This document shows positions 1 to 6,150 of a stretch of 7,307 nt of DNA, piece after piece; within the stretch, counting starts at the first letter, position 1; each line of letters begins with the position of its first letter. Made by a program: the position numbers and the translations under genes. Location of the stretch: positions 1 to 7,307 of the forward strand of contig JAGRMP010000542.1 in NCBI GenBank assembly GCA_020441225.1. Direction: 5' to 3'. The stretch comes from Maritimibacter sp. (GTDB lineage: Bacteria; Pseudomonadota; Alphaproteobacteria; Rhodobacterales; Rhodobacteraceae). Under the pieces are notes generated by a model. It had not been told where the DNA came from. It searched no databases and saw only the letters and a list, made by a program, of their open reading frames with translations.

Positions 1-12
1 GCCACTGTCGAA

Positions 13-40
13 GCCCCCGCCGAACCGGTCCGGCGGGGGC
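13..40 (-). terminator. GC-rich hairpin terminator downstream of the first EF-hand gene
   Basis: Perfect 10-bp inverted repeat: GCCCCCGCCG at 13-22 pairs with CGGCGGGGGC at 31-40, with an 8-nt loop. It lies 21 bp past the stop codon of the minus-strand EF-hand gene. Read on the minus strand the stem is followed by only a short TT, so the U-tract is poor. Placement and stem strength support a terminator; the weak U-tract lowers certainty. It could also stop transcripts entering from the left. Confidence 0.65.
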
Positions 41-61
41 GGGGCCTGCTCGAATGCTGCC

Positions 62-328
62 TCAGCCGGCAGGCGGGAAGATGCCGCTTTCGCGGGCGAG
101 GGCGAGCTCGTCGTCGTTGAGCAGCCCGTCGGTGTCGAGGTCGACCTGTTCGAACCCGGCGGCGAGCTCGGTCTCGGGGATATCGGCGTAGAGCGTCTGC
201 AGCTCGGCGAGCGAGACCATGCCGTCGCCGTCGGTGTCGGCGTCGAGCGCATCCTGGGCGAAGGCCGTGGTCGTGCCCGCGAGCAGGATGGCGAGGGTCG
301 TGGCCGTGGATTTCATCTGCGGTTTCAT
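62..328 (-). CDS. Small exported EF-hand calcium-binding protein
   Basis: An 88-residue protein predicted to be exported and to bind Ca2+; its physiological role is not known. Residues 1-24 look like a Sec signal peptide: a lysine-containing N-terminus, a hydrophobic core (LAILLAG) and a cleavage site after AFA. The mature part has two canonical 12-residue EF-hand loops: residues 31-42 (DTDGDG...E) and 63-74 (DLDTDG...E), both with acidic residues at positions 1, 3, 5 and 12 and Gly at 6. The reading frame stays open far upstream to 505, but the extension is proline/arginine-rich and would bury the signal peptide. I start at 328, which has a GGAG 10 nt upstream; an internal Met at 316 is the alternative but has no Shine-Dalgarno. 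The next gene upstream on this strand is a paralogue, separated by 228 bp and a hairpin, so this gene probably has its own promoter. Confidence 0.85.
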   Translation of the reverse strand: MKPQMKSTATTLAILLAGTTTAFAQDALDADTDGDGMVSLAELQTLYADIPETELAAGFEQVDLDTDGLLNDDELALARESGIFPPAG

Positions 329-491
329 CTGGGGGATACTCCGGGAAAGCGCGGCGTGGCGGATCGCCCCGGCCGCGGGGAAGGTATGGTCGCGCGGAGG
401 TGTCGTGCGGGCGGGTGCGTGCGCGGTGTGGTTGGGGGTGAGGGGCAGAAGCACGCCCGGACCCCGCCCGCATTTTCCTCCGGGAGGAGAG

Positions 492-517
492 CCCCGCCGG
501 CGCACGGGCCGGCGGGG
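492..517 (-). terminator. Hairpin terminator downstream of the second EF-hand gene
   Basis: Perfect 10-bp inverted repeat: CCCCGCCGGC at 492-501 with GCCGGCGGGG at 508-517 and a 6-nt loop. It begins 39 bp beyond the stop of the minus-strand gene ending at 557. The minus-strand sequence after the stem is pyrimidine-rich (CTCTCCTCC) rather than a true U-run. The stem closely resembles the 13-40 hairpin, so both EF-hand genes end in a similar structure. This argues that the two genes are not one simple operon. Confidence 0.6.
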
Positions 518-556
518 GTGTTGGTGCGGGGCCGATCAGGCCCGGTCGGCCTTGGG

Positions 557-808
557 TCAGCCCTCGGTTGCGGGCATCAGCCCGGCTTCGGCGGCCGCCG
601 CGATCTCGTCGGCGTCGAGCATGCCGTCGGCATTGGCGTCGGCGGCGGTGAACACGTCTTCGGTCAGATCGGGATAGGCCGCGGCGAATTCCTCCATCGT
701 GACCATGCCGTCGCCATCGACGTCGGGGCCCGCCTCCTGGGCGAAGAGCGCAGGCGTGGCGGCAAGCACGAGGCCGAAGGCGACGGGGGCTGTTTTGATG
801 AGTTTCAT
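557..808 (-). CDS. Small exported EF-hand calcium-binding protein (paralogue of the neighbour)
   Basis: An 83-residue predicted exported Ca2+-binding protein of unknown role. Residues 1-23 form a signal peptide (MKLIK basic start, hydrophobic stretch, cleavage after LFA). Two EF-hand loops follow at residues 29-40 (DVDGDG...E) and 57-68 (DANADG...E), each with the expected ligands at positions 1, 3, 5 and 12 and Gly at 6. The frame opens at 835, but I choose 808 because it begins the signal peptide and has a strong AAGGAG site 7 nt upstream. It shares architecture with the EF-hand gene at 62-328 (signal peptide ending x-F-A|Q, two loops, DGDGMV in the first loop, a short tail), which suggests an old tandem duplication. 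The mature protein is very acidic and rich in alanine. Confidence 0.87.
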   Translation of the reverse strand: MKLIKTAPVAFGLVLAATPALFAQEAGPDVDGDGMVTMEEFAAAYPDLTEDVFTAADANADGMLDADEIAAAAEAGLMPATEG

Positions 809-815
809 GGATCCT

Positions 816-821
816 CTCCTT
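816..821 (-). promoter_or_regulatory. Shine-Dalgarno that fixes the EF-hand start at 808
   Basis: Minus-strand AAGGAG, within AAGGAGAGGAT, is spaced 7 nt from the ATG at 808. The further upstream in-frame ATG at 835 has no comparable site and would add residues in front of the signal peptide. Confidence 0.7.
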
Positions 822-864
822 GGTGTCGTTGTCACAGGTTTGCGTCGTTGCGCACCGACGAGAT

Positions 865-881
865 GGCCACGCGGCGTGGCC
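865..881. repeat. 17-bp palindrome in the EF-hand gene promoter region
   Basis: GGCCACGC (865-872), a single central G, then GCGTGGCC (874-881) form a perfect inverted repeat with 8-bp arms. It lies 56-73 bp upstream of the EF-hand start at 808, a suitable position for a regulator-binding site. A second, smaller repeat (CCCTG-N5-CAGGG, 880-894) abuts it. An operator role is inferred from position and symmetry only; GC-rich DNA produces such repeats by chance. Confidence 0.4.
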
Positions 882-1014
882 CTGTGCAGCAGGGGGCGTG
901 CAGAGGGGCCGAAATGGGCGCCGGTTCGCGCGTGAGCGGGGGTCGGCCTCGCGGTTTCATGCCCAAGAAACAGTCGAAATCGAACCTTGGCGGAAGGCCA
1001 CCGGTCCGGCGCGG

Positions 1015-1042
1015 CCGGATCGGCGGGCGGGCACCGATCCGG
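1015..1042. repeat. Hairpin-forming inverted repeat upstream of the glutamate-synthase-like gene
   Basis: CCGGATCGG (1015-1023) pairs perfectly with CCGATCCGG (1034-1042) around a 10-nt loop. A T-run follows at about 1059-1063, too far for a standard intrinsic terminator. It sits 119 bp before the plus-strand ATG at 1161. It could be a leader structure, an operator, or chance. Confidence 0.35.
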
Positions 1043-1127
1043 GCGTTTCGGCGTGCCGGTCCTTTTTCCGCCGATGGGCCGCCGCGGCGCATTGCGCGGA
1101 ACCGGCGTGCGTCTCGCGGCGGATCGG

Positions 1128-1134
1128 TTAGGAT
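1128..1134 (+). promoter_or_regulatory. Possible -10 element of the glutamate-synthase-like gene
   Basis: TTAGGAT ends 26 nt before the ATG at 1161, and TAGGAT matches TATAAT at 4 of 6 positions. No good -35 is found 16-18 nt upstream (GTGCGT or overlapping sequence). The case rests mainly on the same kind of element recurring before msrP and the aldo/keto reductase gene. Confidence 0.3.
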
Positions 1135-1160
1135 GGCCGCAAACGGGCGAGGAGGGGACA

Positions 1161-2654
1161 ATGGGCGTGATGTTCTGGCTGCTGGAGTGGCTTGCGCTGG
1201 CTTTCGTGATGGTGCTGGGCGTGGCGCTGGCCGTGGCGGTGGTGCTCTATATCATCGACCGCAGTCAGACGGCGGATGCGGTGCGGCGCAACTATCCCGT
1301 GATCGGCCGGTTCCGCGCCCTGTTCACCAATCTCGGCGAGTTCTTCCGGCAATATTTCTTTGCCATGGACCGCGAGGAAATGCCGTTCAACCGGGCGCAG
1401 CGCGACTGGATCTACCGCGCCGCGCAGGGCAAGGACAACACGGTGGCCTTCGGCTCGACCCGGTCGCTGGGCGTGCCCGGCACGACGATCTTCATGAACG
1501 CGGCCTTTCCGCCGCTGGGCGGGCAATACGCAAAGACCGAGCCGCTGCTGATCGGCCCCGGGGCGCGGGAGCCCTATCTGGCGCCGTCATTCTTCAATAT
1601 CTCGGGCATGAGTTACGGGGCGATCTCGCGGCCGGCGGTGCGCGCGCTCAGCCATGGGGCCAGGGCGGCGGGGATCTGGATGAACACCGGCGAGGGCGGG
1701 CTGTCGCCGTTTCACCTGGAGGGAGGCTGCGACATCGTCTTTCAGATCGGCACGGCCAAATACGGGGTACGGGGCCCGGACGGGTCGCTCTCGGACGAGC
1801 GGCTCAAGGAGATCGCCGCGCATCCGGAAGTGAAGATGTTCGAGATCAAGCTGAGCCAGGGGGCGAAGCCCGGCAAGGGCGGTATCCTGCCCGGCGCCAA
1901 GGTCTCGGAAGAGATTGCCGCGATCCGGGGCATCCCCGTGGGCCAGGCGAGCGAGAGCCCGAACCGGCACGAGGAGGTGGACGACTGGGGCGATCTCCTC
2001 GACATGATCGGACATGTGCGCGAGGTCACCGGCAAGCCCGTGGGCTTCAAGGTGGCGGTGGGGCGGATCGACCCGTTTGCCGATTTCTTCGACCTGATCC
2101 TGCGGCGCGGCCCGGATTGCGCGCCCGATTTCATCACCATCGACGGGGGCGAGGGCGGCACGGGGGCGGCGCCGATGCCGCTGATCGACCTCGTCGGCAT
2201 GCCGGTGCGCGAGGCGCTGCCCCGGATCGTCGATCTGCGCGACCAGCGGGGGCTGCACGAGCGGATAAGGATCGTGGCGAGCGGCAAGCTGGTGAACCCC
2301 GCCGACATCGCCTGGGCGATCTGCGCCGGCGCGGATTTCGTGACCTCGGCGCGCGGTTTCATGTTCTCGCTCGGCTGCATCCAGGCCTTGAAGTGCAACC
2401 GCAACACCTGCCCGACCGGGATCACCACCCATGACCCGCGGCTGCAGAAGGGGCTGGTGCCCGAGGACAAGGCGGTGCGGGTGGCGCAGTTTGCCCGGAG
2501 CCTGATCCACGAGGTCGAGACGATTGCCCACAGCGTCGGCGTGGCGGAGCCGCGGCAGATGCGGCGGCGGCACGTGCGCATCGTCCAGCAGGACGGGCGC
2601 TCGGTGCCGATGAACGAGATCTACCCGAGCTACACGACGCGGGCGCTGCTGTAG
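1161..2654 (+). CDS. Membrane-anchored FMN-binding glutamate synthase family protein (GltB-like synthase domain)
   Basis: A 497-residue protein built on the FMN-binding synthase domain of glutamate synthase (Pfam Glu_synthase), of the stand-alone type seen in proteins such as B. subtilis YerD. Residues about 4-30 form one hydrophobic membrane segment. Recognisable core motifs follow: SFFNISGMSYGAIS (143-156), GEGGLSPFH (177-185) and DGGEGGTGAAP (328-338). Cysteines 406, 412 and 417 have the C-x5-C-x4-C spacing of the 3Fe-4S ligands in bacterial glutamate synthase. The N-terminal glutaminase domain with its catalytic Cys, and the C-terminal GXGXG domain, are both absent, so classical glutamine-dependent synthesis is unlikely from this chain alone. 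It may use free ammonia, another amine donor or an unknown substrate. The start at 1161 is set by GGAGG 5 nt upstream and by the membrane segment beginning directly after it; the frame is open to 987 without such support. msrP follows 99 bp downstream. Confidence 0.9.
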   Translation: MGVMFWLLEWLALAFVMVLGVALAVAVVLYIIDRSQTADAVRRNYPVIGRFRALFTNLGEFFRQYFFAMDREEMPFNRAQRDWIYRAAQGKDNTVAFGSTRSLGVPGTTIFMNAAFPPLGGQYAKTEPLLIGPGAREPYLAPSFFNISGMSYGAISRPAVRALSHGARAAGIWMNTGEGGLSPFHLEGGCDIVFQIGTAKYGVRGPDGSLSDERLKEIAAHPEVKMFEIKLSQGAKPGKGGILPGAKVSEEIAAIRGIPVGQASESPNRHEEVDDWGDLLDMIGHVREVTGKPVGFKVAVGRIDPFADFFDLILRRGPDCAPDFITIDGGEGGTGAAPMPLIDLVGMPVREALPRIVDLRDQRGLHERIRIVASGKLVNPADIAWAICAGADFVTSARGFMFSLGCIQALKCNRNTCPTGITTHDPRLQKGLVPEDKAVRVAQFARSLIHEVETIAHSVGVAEPRQMRRRHVRIVQQDGRSVPMNEIYPSYTTRALL

Positions 2655-2672
2655 GGCGGGGCACGTTACAAA

Positions 2673-2684
2673 GACCGCGCGGTC
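2673..2684. repeat. 12-bp perfect palindrome upstream of msrP
   Basis: GACCGCGCGGTC is fully self-complementary and is followed by ACGTG. It lies 69-81 bp before the msrP ATG and just upstream of the candidate -35, a typical place for a regulator site. As RNA it would give only a 4-bp stem, so it is a poor terminator for the preceding gene. A related sequence (GACCGCGCGG, then GGTCAC) occurs at 6128-6143. Confidence 0.35.
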
Positions 2685-2701
2685 ACGTGAAAAGGCGTCA
2701 T

Positions 2702-2730
2702 TTGGTTTTCGCTGCGCGCCCGGTTAGGGG
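2702..2730 (+). promoter_or_regulatory. Candidate msrP promoter
   Basis: TTGGTT (2702-2707), a 17-nt spacer and TAGGGG (2725-2730) lie 23 nt before the msrP ATG. Matches to the sigma-70 consensus are modest (3/6 and 2/6). The octamer CGGTTAGG at 2721-2728 also occurs at 1125-1132, at a similar distance before the glutamate-synthase-like gene. Confidence 0.3.
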
Positions 2731-2753
2731 AAGGTGAGGAAAAGGAGATCCCT

Positions 2754-3668
2754 ATGGCGTTCAAAAGCAAGCTCACCTGGGCGGATGTGACCCCGCGTGC
2801 GGCCTATCTCAACCGCCGCCAGATCATGGCGGGTGCCGCCGGGCTGGGGCTCGGGTCCATCGCAGCTTCGGTGCCGGGGCCGCTGGCCGCCGAGGTGCCG
2901 ATCGACCGCGAGCCGAACACGCTCGAAGAGATCACCAATTACAACAACTACTATGAGTTCGGCACCGGCAAGGAAGACCCGGCGCGCAATGCCCATACGC
3001 TGACCACCGATCCGTGGAGCGTGACCGTGGACGGGCTGGTCGACAACCCGGGCACCTATTCCCTGGCCGAGCTCATGGAGGGCATGGAGATCGAGGAGCG
3101 GATCTACCGGTTCCGCTGTGTCGAGGCCTGGTCGATGGTGATCCCGTGGAACGGCTTCGAGCTCGGCAAGCTGCTCGACAAGCTGGGCGTGCAGGAGGGG
3201 GCCAAATACGTGGCCTTCGAGACCGCGCTGCGCCCCGACGAGATGCCGGGGGTGCGCACCCCGGTGCTGGACTGGCCCTATGTCGAGGGGCTGCGGCTCG
3301 ACGAGGCGATGCATCCGCTCACGCTGATGGCGACGGGCATCTACGGCGAACCGCTCGCGAACCAGAACGGCGCGCCGATCCGGCTGGTGGTGCCGTGGAA
3401 ATACGGCTTCAAGTCGATCAAGTCGATCGTGCGGATCAGCCTGGTCGCGGACGAGCCGCCGACGAGCTGGAACAAGGCCAACGCCCGCGAATACGGCTTC
3501 TATAGTAATGTGAACCCCAACGTGGACCATCCGCGCTGGAGCCAGGCGAGCGAACGGGTGATCGGCGGCGGCTTTTTCGCCCCACGCATCGATACGCTGA
3601 TGTTCAACGGCTACGAGGACGAGGTTGCGCATCTCTACGATGGCATGGACCTCGCGAAGTTCTACTGA
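2754..3668 (+). CDS. msrP: MsrP, periplasmic protein-methionine-sulfoxide reductase catalytic subunit (YedY-type molybdoenzyme)
   Basis: The 304-residue molybdopterin enzyme that reduces oxidised methionines in periplasmic proteins, taking electrons from its membrane partner MsrQ. Residues 20-46 form a Tat signal: N-R-R-Q-I-M (20-25), a hydrophobic stretch and a probable cleavage site near PLAAE (43-47). The sulfite-oxidase-fold body follows. YNNYYEFG (63-70) is the family's cofactor-binding segment, and Cys122 in [14 protein letters not shown] is the expected molybdenum ligand. [19 protein letters not shown] (203-221) is also typical of the family. The protein is about 30 residues shorter than E. 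coli MsrP, mainly in the N-terminal region. The start is supported by AAGGAG ending 6 nt upstream of the ATG. The stop codon overlaps the msrQ start by one base (TGATG), so the two are co-transcribed and probably translationally coupled. Confidence 0.96.
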   Translation: MAFKSKLTWADVTPRAAYLNRRQIMAGAAGLGLGSIAASVPGPLAAEVPIDREPNTLEEITNYNNYYEFGTGKEDPARNAHTLTTDPWSVTVDGLVDNPGTYSLAELMEGMEIEERIYRFRCVEAWSMVIPWNGFELGKLLDKLGVQEGAKYVAFETALRPDEMPGVRTPVLDWPYVEGLRLDEAMHPLTLMATGIYGEPLANQNGAPIRLVVPWKYGFKSIKSIVRISLVADEPPTSWNKANAREYGFYSNVNPNVDHPRWSQASERVIGGGFFAPRIDTLMFNGYEDEVAHLYDGMDLAKFY

Positions 3669-4288
3669 TGGCCCTGGTAGATGAGATCAACGGTCGCCTG
3701 CGCAAGCTGCCCACCTGGCCGTTCTACGCGATCGGGCTGGCGATGCCGCTGTGGTACCTCTACCTCGGCTTCACCGGGGGGCTCGGGGTGGAACCGATCA
3801 AGGAGCTCGAGCATCGGCTGGGGCTGCTCGGGCTGCAGGTGCTGGTCGCGGGGCTGCTGGTCACGCCGCTCAGGCGCTTTGCCGGGCTGAACCTGCTCAA
3901 GTTCCGCCGGATGCTGGGGCTGATCGCCTTCTATCTCATAGCGACGCATCTCCTGACCTGGCTGGTGCTCGACGTGCGCAACCTCGGCGCGATCTGGGCC
4001 GATATCGTCAAGCGGCCCTATATCACCATCGGGATGGCGGCCTTCGTGCTGCTGATCCCGCTGGCGGTCACGTCCAACAACGCCTCGATCCGCAAGCTCG
4101 GCGCCAAGGGCTGGCGGCGGCTGCACATGCTGGTCTACCCGGCGGTGATCCTAGGAGCGGTGCATTTCGTGATGCTGCGCAAGGGTTGGCAGGTGGAACC
4201 GCTGGTCTATCTCGTCGCCTTCCTGCTGCTCGTGGGGCTGCGGCTGATCCCGCGGTCGGTGACGCTGCGGCGCTCGGCGCGGGCCTGA
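3668..4288 (+). CDS. msrQ: MsrQ, heme-binding membrane subunit of the MsrPQ system (YedZ)
   Basis: A 206-residue inner-membrane cytochrome that passes electrons from the respiratory chain or a cytosolic flavin reductase to periplasmic MsrP. It belongs to the ferric-reductase-like transmembrane family. About six hydrophobic segments are visible, near residues 17-36, 52-66, 82-101, 118-134, 155-171 and 177-194. Histidines 49, 94, 153 (in RRLHMLVYP) and 166 (AVHFVML) sit in or beside membrane segments where the family carries its b-type heme ligands. Length is normal for MsrQ. The ATG overlaps the last base of msrP and has no clear Shine-Dalgarno, so translation probably depends on coupling. The gene ends 20 bp before the end of the convergent gene, and no obvious terminator hairpin fits in that gap. 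Confidence 0.95.
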   Translation: MALVDEINGRLRKLPTWPFYAIGLAMPLWYLYLGFTGGLGVEPIKELEHRLGLLGLQVLVAGLLVTPLRRFAGLNLLKFRRMLGLIAFYLIATHLLTWLVLDVRNLGAIWADIVKRPYITIGMAAFVLLIPLAVTSNNASIRKLGAKGWRRLHMLVYPAVILGAVHFVMLRKGWQVEPLVYLVAFLLLVGLRLIPRSVTLRRSARA

Positions 4289-4308
4289 AACGGCGTGGTC
4301 GGGCGGGA

Positions 4309-6096
4309 TCAGTCGAGCAGAGTCTGGCCGGTCGCCACATGATGCCGGCCGAGCGCGCGGCGGATCTCTTTCCGGGTGAGCGGTGGCCAGGCCGGGCCGG
4401 CATCGATGAACCCGCCCGCGCGCAGCTTGGCTTGCAGGAGCGGCAGATCCGGTTCTCCCGCGGACAGGCGCTTGCGCTTGGACCGGGCGGGCTGCCAGGT
4501 GTCGCGCAGAACGTTCAGCACGGATGGCGACGCGCCGGTGAAGCTTTCGAGATGGCGGACGATATGCGCTGTCGCGGATGACCGGCGGCGCGGGATCAGC
4601 GCGACCTGCTGGTCGGGCCGTCCGACGAAGGCGAAGAGGTGAAGCGCGGAGCCTTCGGAAGCCACCACCTGTTTCGCGGCCTTGTAGCGGGCGATCTGGG
4701 TCGGCATGTCGTGAAGCTGCGGATGAAAGATCTCGTAGCCCTGCGCGGTCAGTTCCTGCTCGATCCGATCCTCGCCGATGAGCTTGCCGCGTTTGTGGCC
4801 GAGACGGCTGCGCGAGATATAGAGCCGGTCGCCGCCGTCCGGCGCCACATGGCGGCCGAACCGGTCGTGCACGAAATCGCGGAACGCCCGGGTCCCGGCG
4901 CTGATGTCGCCGAGGCCGAAGCCCTGGCCTGGCACGATCAGCTTTTCGACCCGGGCGCTGGTCTCGACGACCCGGACGGGCAGGTCCACCCCGAGCGCCG
5001 CGAGGAAGGCCGACTGGAAGCGGTTGAGCCCGGCGTCCTGGTTGTCGCGGCGATGGATATAGAGAATGCCGTCGGGCGGGGTCTCGAGATGGTCGAGCGC
5101 CCAGAGCCGTCCGGAGCTTTCGACGATGAAATGGGCGAAGTAGCTCCACAGGACGCCGCCCCAGAGCCAGGTGCCGGGGATCTCTTCGGCGACGGCGTCG
5201 GGCGCGGGGAAGGGGCGGTTGCCACGTTTGCGCCCATGCCAGATCGCCGCCTCGGCGATGTCGGCGCCGCCCGCGTCGGTCACCCCGGAGGGGGACGACT
5301 TCCGATGCGTTTGCGGCGCCTGAACGATGGCGTCCGGCAGGGTGAGGATGCGTGTCGACCAGCCGCCCGCGGGATCGGGCGGGCCGACCGGGCGGCGGGT
5401 CCGATCTTGCGGACGGGTGCAGGTCCAGACCAGCCGGGTCGACGGGCCTTCGGACTTCTCGAACCCGGCGCGCCGCAGGATGGTCTTGCACGCCTGCATG
5501 CCTTCCTGGCCGTAGAGGTCGGGATGAAACTCGATGACCACGGCGCGGATCCCGTCGAGATCGGCGTGCCGCAGAATATCGAGCTCGCCGCCTTCGATGT
5601 CCATGATCAAGACATTTGGGCGGAACGTGTCCATGACGGTGCGGAAATCTTCGGTCGGAACCTCGACCGCACGGTTCTTGCGGCCCTGGGTCTCGGTGAG
5701 AGAGGAGCCGAGAAAGGACCGGTGCAGGTGGAACGGCACGGTCTCGGGGCGCTCGGGCGCGGCGACGAGGACGGCGTTGCGCAGCTCGATCAGCGCGTCG
5801 AGCCCGTTTTCGCGGTAGAGCGCACGGGTGTAGGGGACAAGCTCGGGATTGGCCTCGAAGGACAGGACCGCTTCGGGCCGCGCGTTCTTCGCCGCCACGG
5901 CCCCGACCAGACCGAGACCCGCGCCGAGCTCGAGCACCCGGTCGCCGGGACGCACCACGCTGAGCGCGCCGGCGATCTCTTCGCCCTCGTAGCGCCCGGC
6001 CGCGATCCGTTCGATCCGCCGGTCGGTCAGAAACGGGGATTGCGGGACGCGGACACCCTTGTACTCGGCTGCGTGAAACGTCGGGTCTGGGGTCAC
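4309..6096 (-). CDS. FkbM-family methyltransferase fused to GT61 (DUF563) glycosyltransferase
   Basis: About 595 residues with two predicted catalytic domains. Residues about 15-230 are an FkbM-type SAM-dependent methyltransferase: SAM-binding ELGAGLGL (56-63), SFEANP (79-84) and the characteristic MDIEGGE (165-171). A linker of about 80 residues, rich in Pro/Arg and then Gly/Ala, leads to a GT61 domain at about 310-520. That domain has HFIVESSGRLWAL (322-334), DRLYISRSRLGHKRGK (423-438) and EGSALHLFAF (481-490). A basic C-terminal tail of about 60 residues follows. The likely role is making and O-methylating a surface glycan, but the substrate cannot be read from the sequence. I start at GTG 6096 (VTPDPTFHAAEYKG), which has GAGAGGGG upstream. 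The frame extends to a TTG at 6195, with no visible ribosome-binding site and a low-quality extension. The gene is convergent with msrQ and divergent from the aldo/keto reductase gene, with no other glycan gene in view. Confidence 0.85.
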   Translation of the reverse strand: MTPDPTFHAAEYKGVRVPQSPFLTDRRIERIAAGRYEGEEIAGALSVVRPGDRVLELGAGLGLVGAVAAKNARPEAVLSFEANPELVPYTRALYRENGLDALIELRNAVLVAAPERPETVPFHLHRSFLGSSLTETQGRKNRAVEVPTEDFRTVMDTFRPNVLIMDIEGGELDILRHADLDGIRAVVIEFHPDLYGQEGMQACKTILRRAGFEKSEGPSTRLVWTCTRPQDRTRRPVGPPDPAGGWSTRILTLPDAIVQAPQTHRKSSPSGVTDAGGADIAEAAIWHGRKRGNRPFPAPDAVAEEIPGTWLWGGVLWSYFAHFIVESSGRLWALDHLETPPDGILYIHRRDNQDAGLNRFQSAFLAALGVDLPVRVVETSARVEKLIVPGQGFGLGDISAGTRAFRDFVHDRFGRHVAPDGGDRLYISRSRLGHKRGKLIGEDRIEQELTAQGYEIFHPQLHDMPTQIARYKAAKQVVASEGSALHLFAFVGRPDQQVALIPRRRSSATAHIVRHLESFTGASPSVLNVLRDTWQPARSKRKRLSAGEPDLPLLQAKLRAGGFIDAGPAWPPLTRKEIRRALGRHHVATGQTLLD

Positions 6097-6105
6097 GGGG
6101 GCGGT

Positions 6106-6113
6106 CCCCTCTC
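6106..6113 (-). promoter_or_regulatory. Shine-Dalgarno supporting the GTG start at 6096
   Basis: The minus strand reads GAGAGGGG, 9 nt before the GTG at 6096. No ATG is available in frame near the start of the methyltransferase domain, so this site is the main evidence for a GTG start. The spacing is slightly long and the match is not perfect. Confidence 0.5.
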
Positions 6114-6127
6114 TGCACTGGTAGTCT

Positions 6128-6150
6128 GACCGCGCGGGGTCACCCCGGGG
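6128..6150. repeat. Overlapping inverted repeats upstream of the methyltransferase-glycosyltransferase gene
   Basis: CGGGG-TCA-CCCCG (6135-6147) overlaps CCCCGGGG (6143-6150), and the stretch begins with GACCGCGCGG (6128-6137), the same ten bases as in the palindrome before msrP. It lies 32-54 nt upstream of the GTG start on the minus strand, so it is either an operator or a structured leader. High local GC makes chance a serious alternative. Confidence 0.3.

Larger units (their letters stand above)
809..1160. other. Divergent intergenic region, 352 bp, no convincing gene
   Basis: This region separates the minus-strand EF-hand gene from the plus-strand glutamate-synthase-like gene and should hold promoters for both. 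Open frames cross it on both strands, but their translations are arginine/proline/glycine-rich, have no Shine-Dalgarno and show no recognisable domain. It contains a 17-bp near-perfect palindrome (865-881), an adjacent small inverted repeat (CCCTG 880-884 with CAGGG 890-894), a 9-bp-stem hairpin (1015-1042), a short T-run near 1061 and a TTAGGAT element 26 nt before the downstream ATG. I saw no riboswitch that I could recognise; an FMN riboswitch was considered because the next gene binds FMN, but its conserved core was not found. Confidence 0.6.

Noticed and set aside
477..487. GGAGG directly before a minus-strand ATG at 473, suggesting a hidden small gene
   Set aside because: The spacing of about 3 nt is too short, and the frame encodes a Pro/Arg/His-rich sequence overlapping the EF-hand gene without features of a protein.
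960..1131. Plus-strand Met at 960 beginning MPKKQSKSNLGGRPP, similar to the N-termini of some small DNA-binding proteins
   Set aside because: The similarity ends after about 15 residues, no helix-turn-helix follows, no Shine-Dalgarno precedes it, and the frame runs on into the glutamate-synthase-like gene out of frame.
1044..1160. Possible FMN riboswitch before the FMN-binding enzyme
   Set aside because: The conserved core segments of the FMN aptamer are not present. The gene also uses FMN as a cofactor rather than making or transporting it.
832..1161. Minus-strand frame in the 809-1160 gap, including an AT-hook-like KPRGRPP after an internal Met at 960
   Set aside because: There is no ribosome-binding site, the composition is Arg/Pro-rich and no fold is recognisable. 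The short basic motif is expected by chance in GC-rich non-coding DNA.
356..2434. Plus-strand frame of 692 codons spanning the EF-hand gene and most of the glutamate-synthase-like gene
   Set aside because: It is low-complexity Arg/Gly/Ala-rich, crosses two genes and an intergenic region, has no Shine-Dalgarno and matches nothing I recognise. It is a shadow frame caused by high GC content.
4639..6129. Long plus-strand open frame (496 codons) antisense to the methyltransferase-glycosyltransferase gene
   Set aside because: It has no recognisable domain and an aspartate/arginine/glycine-rich composition typical of the complement of a GC-rich gene. The opposite strand encodes two clear enzyme domains with intact motifs.
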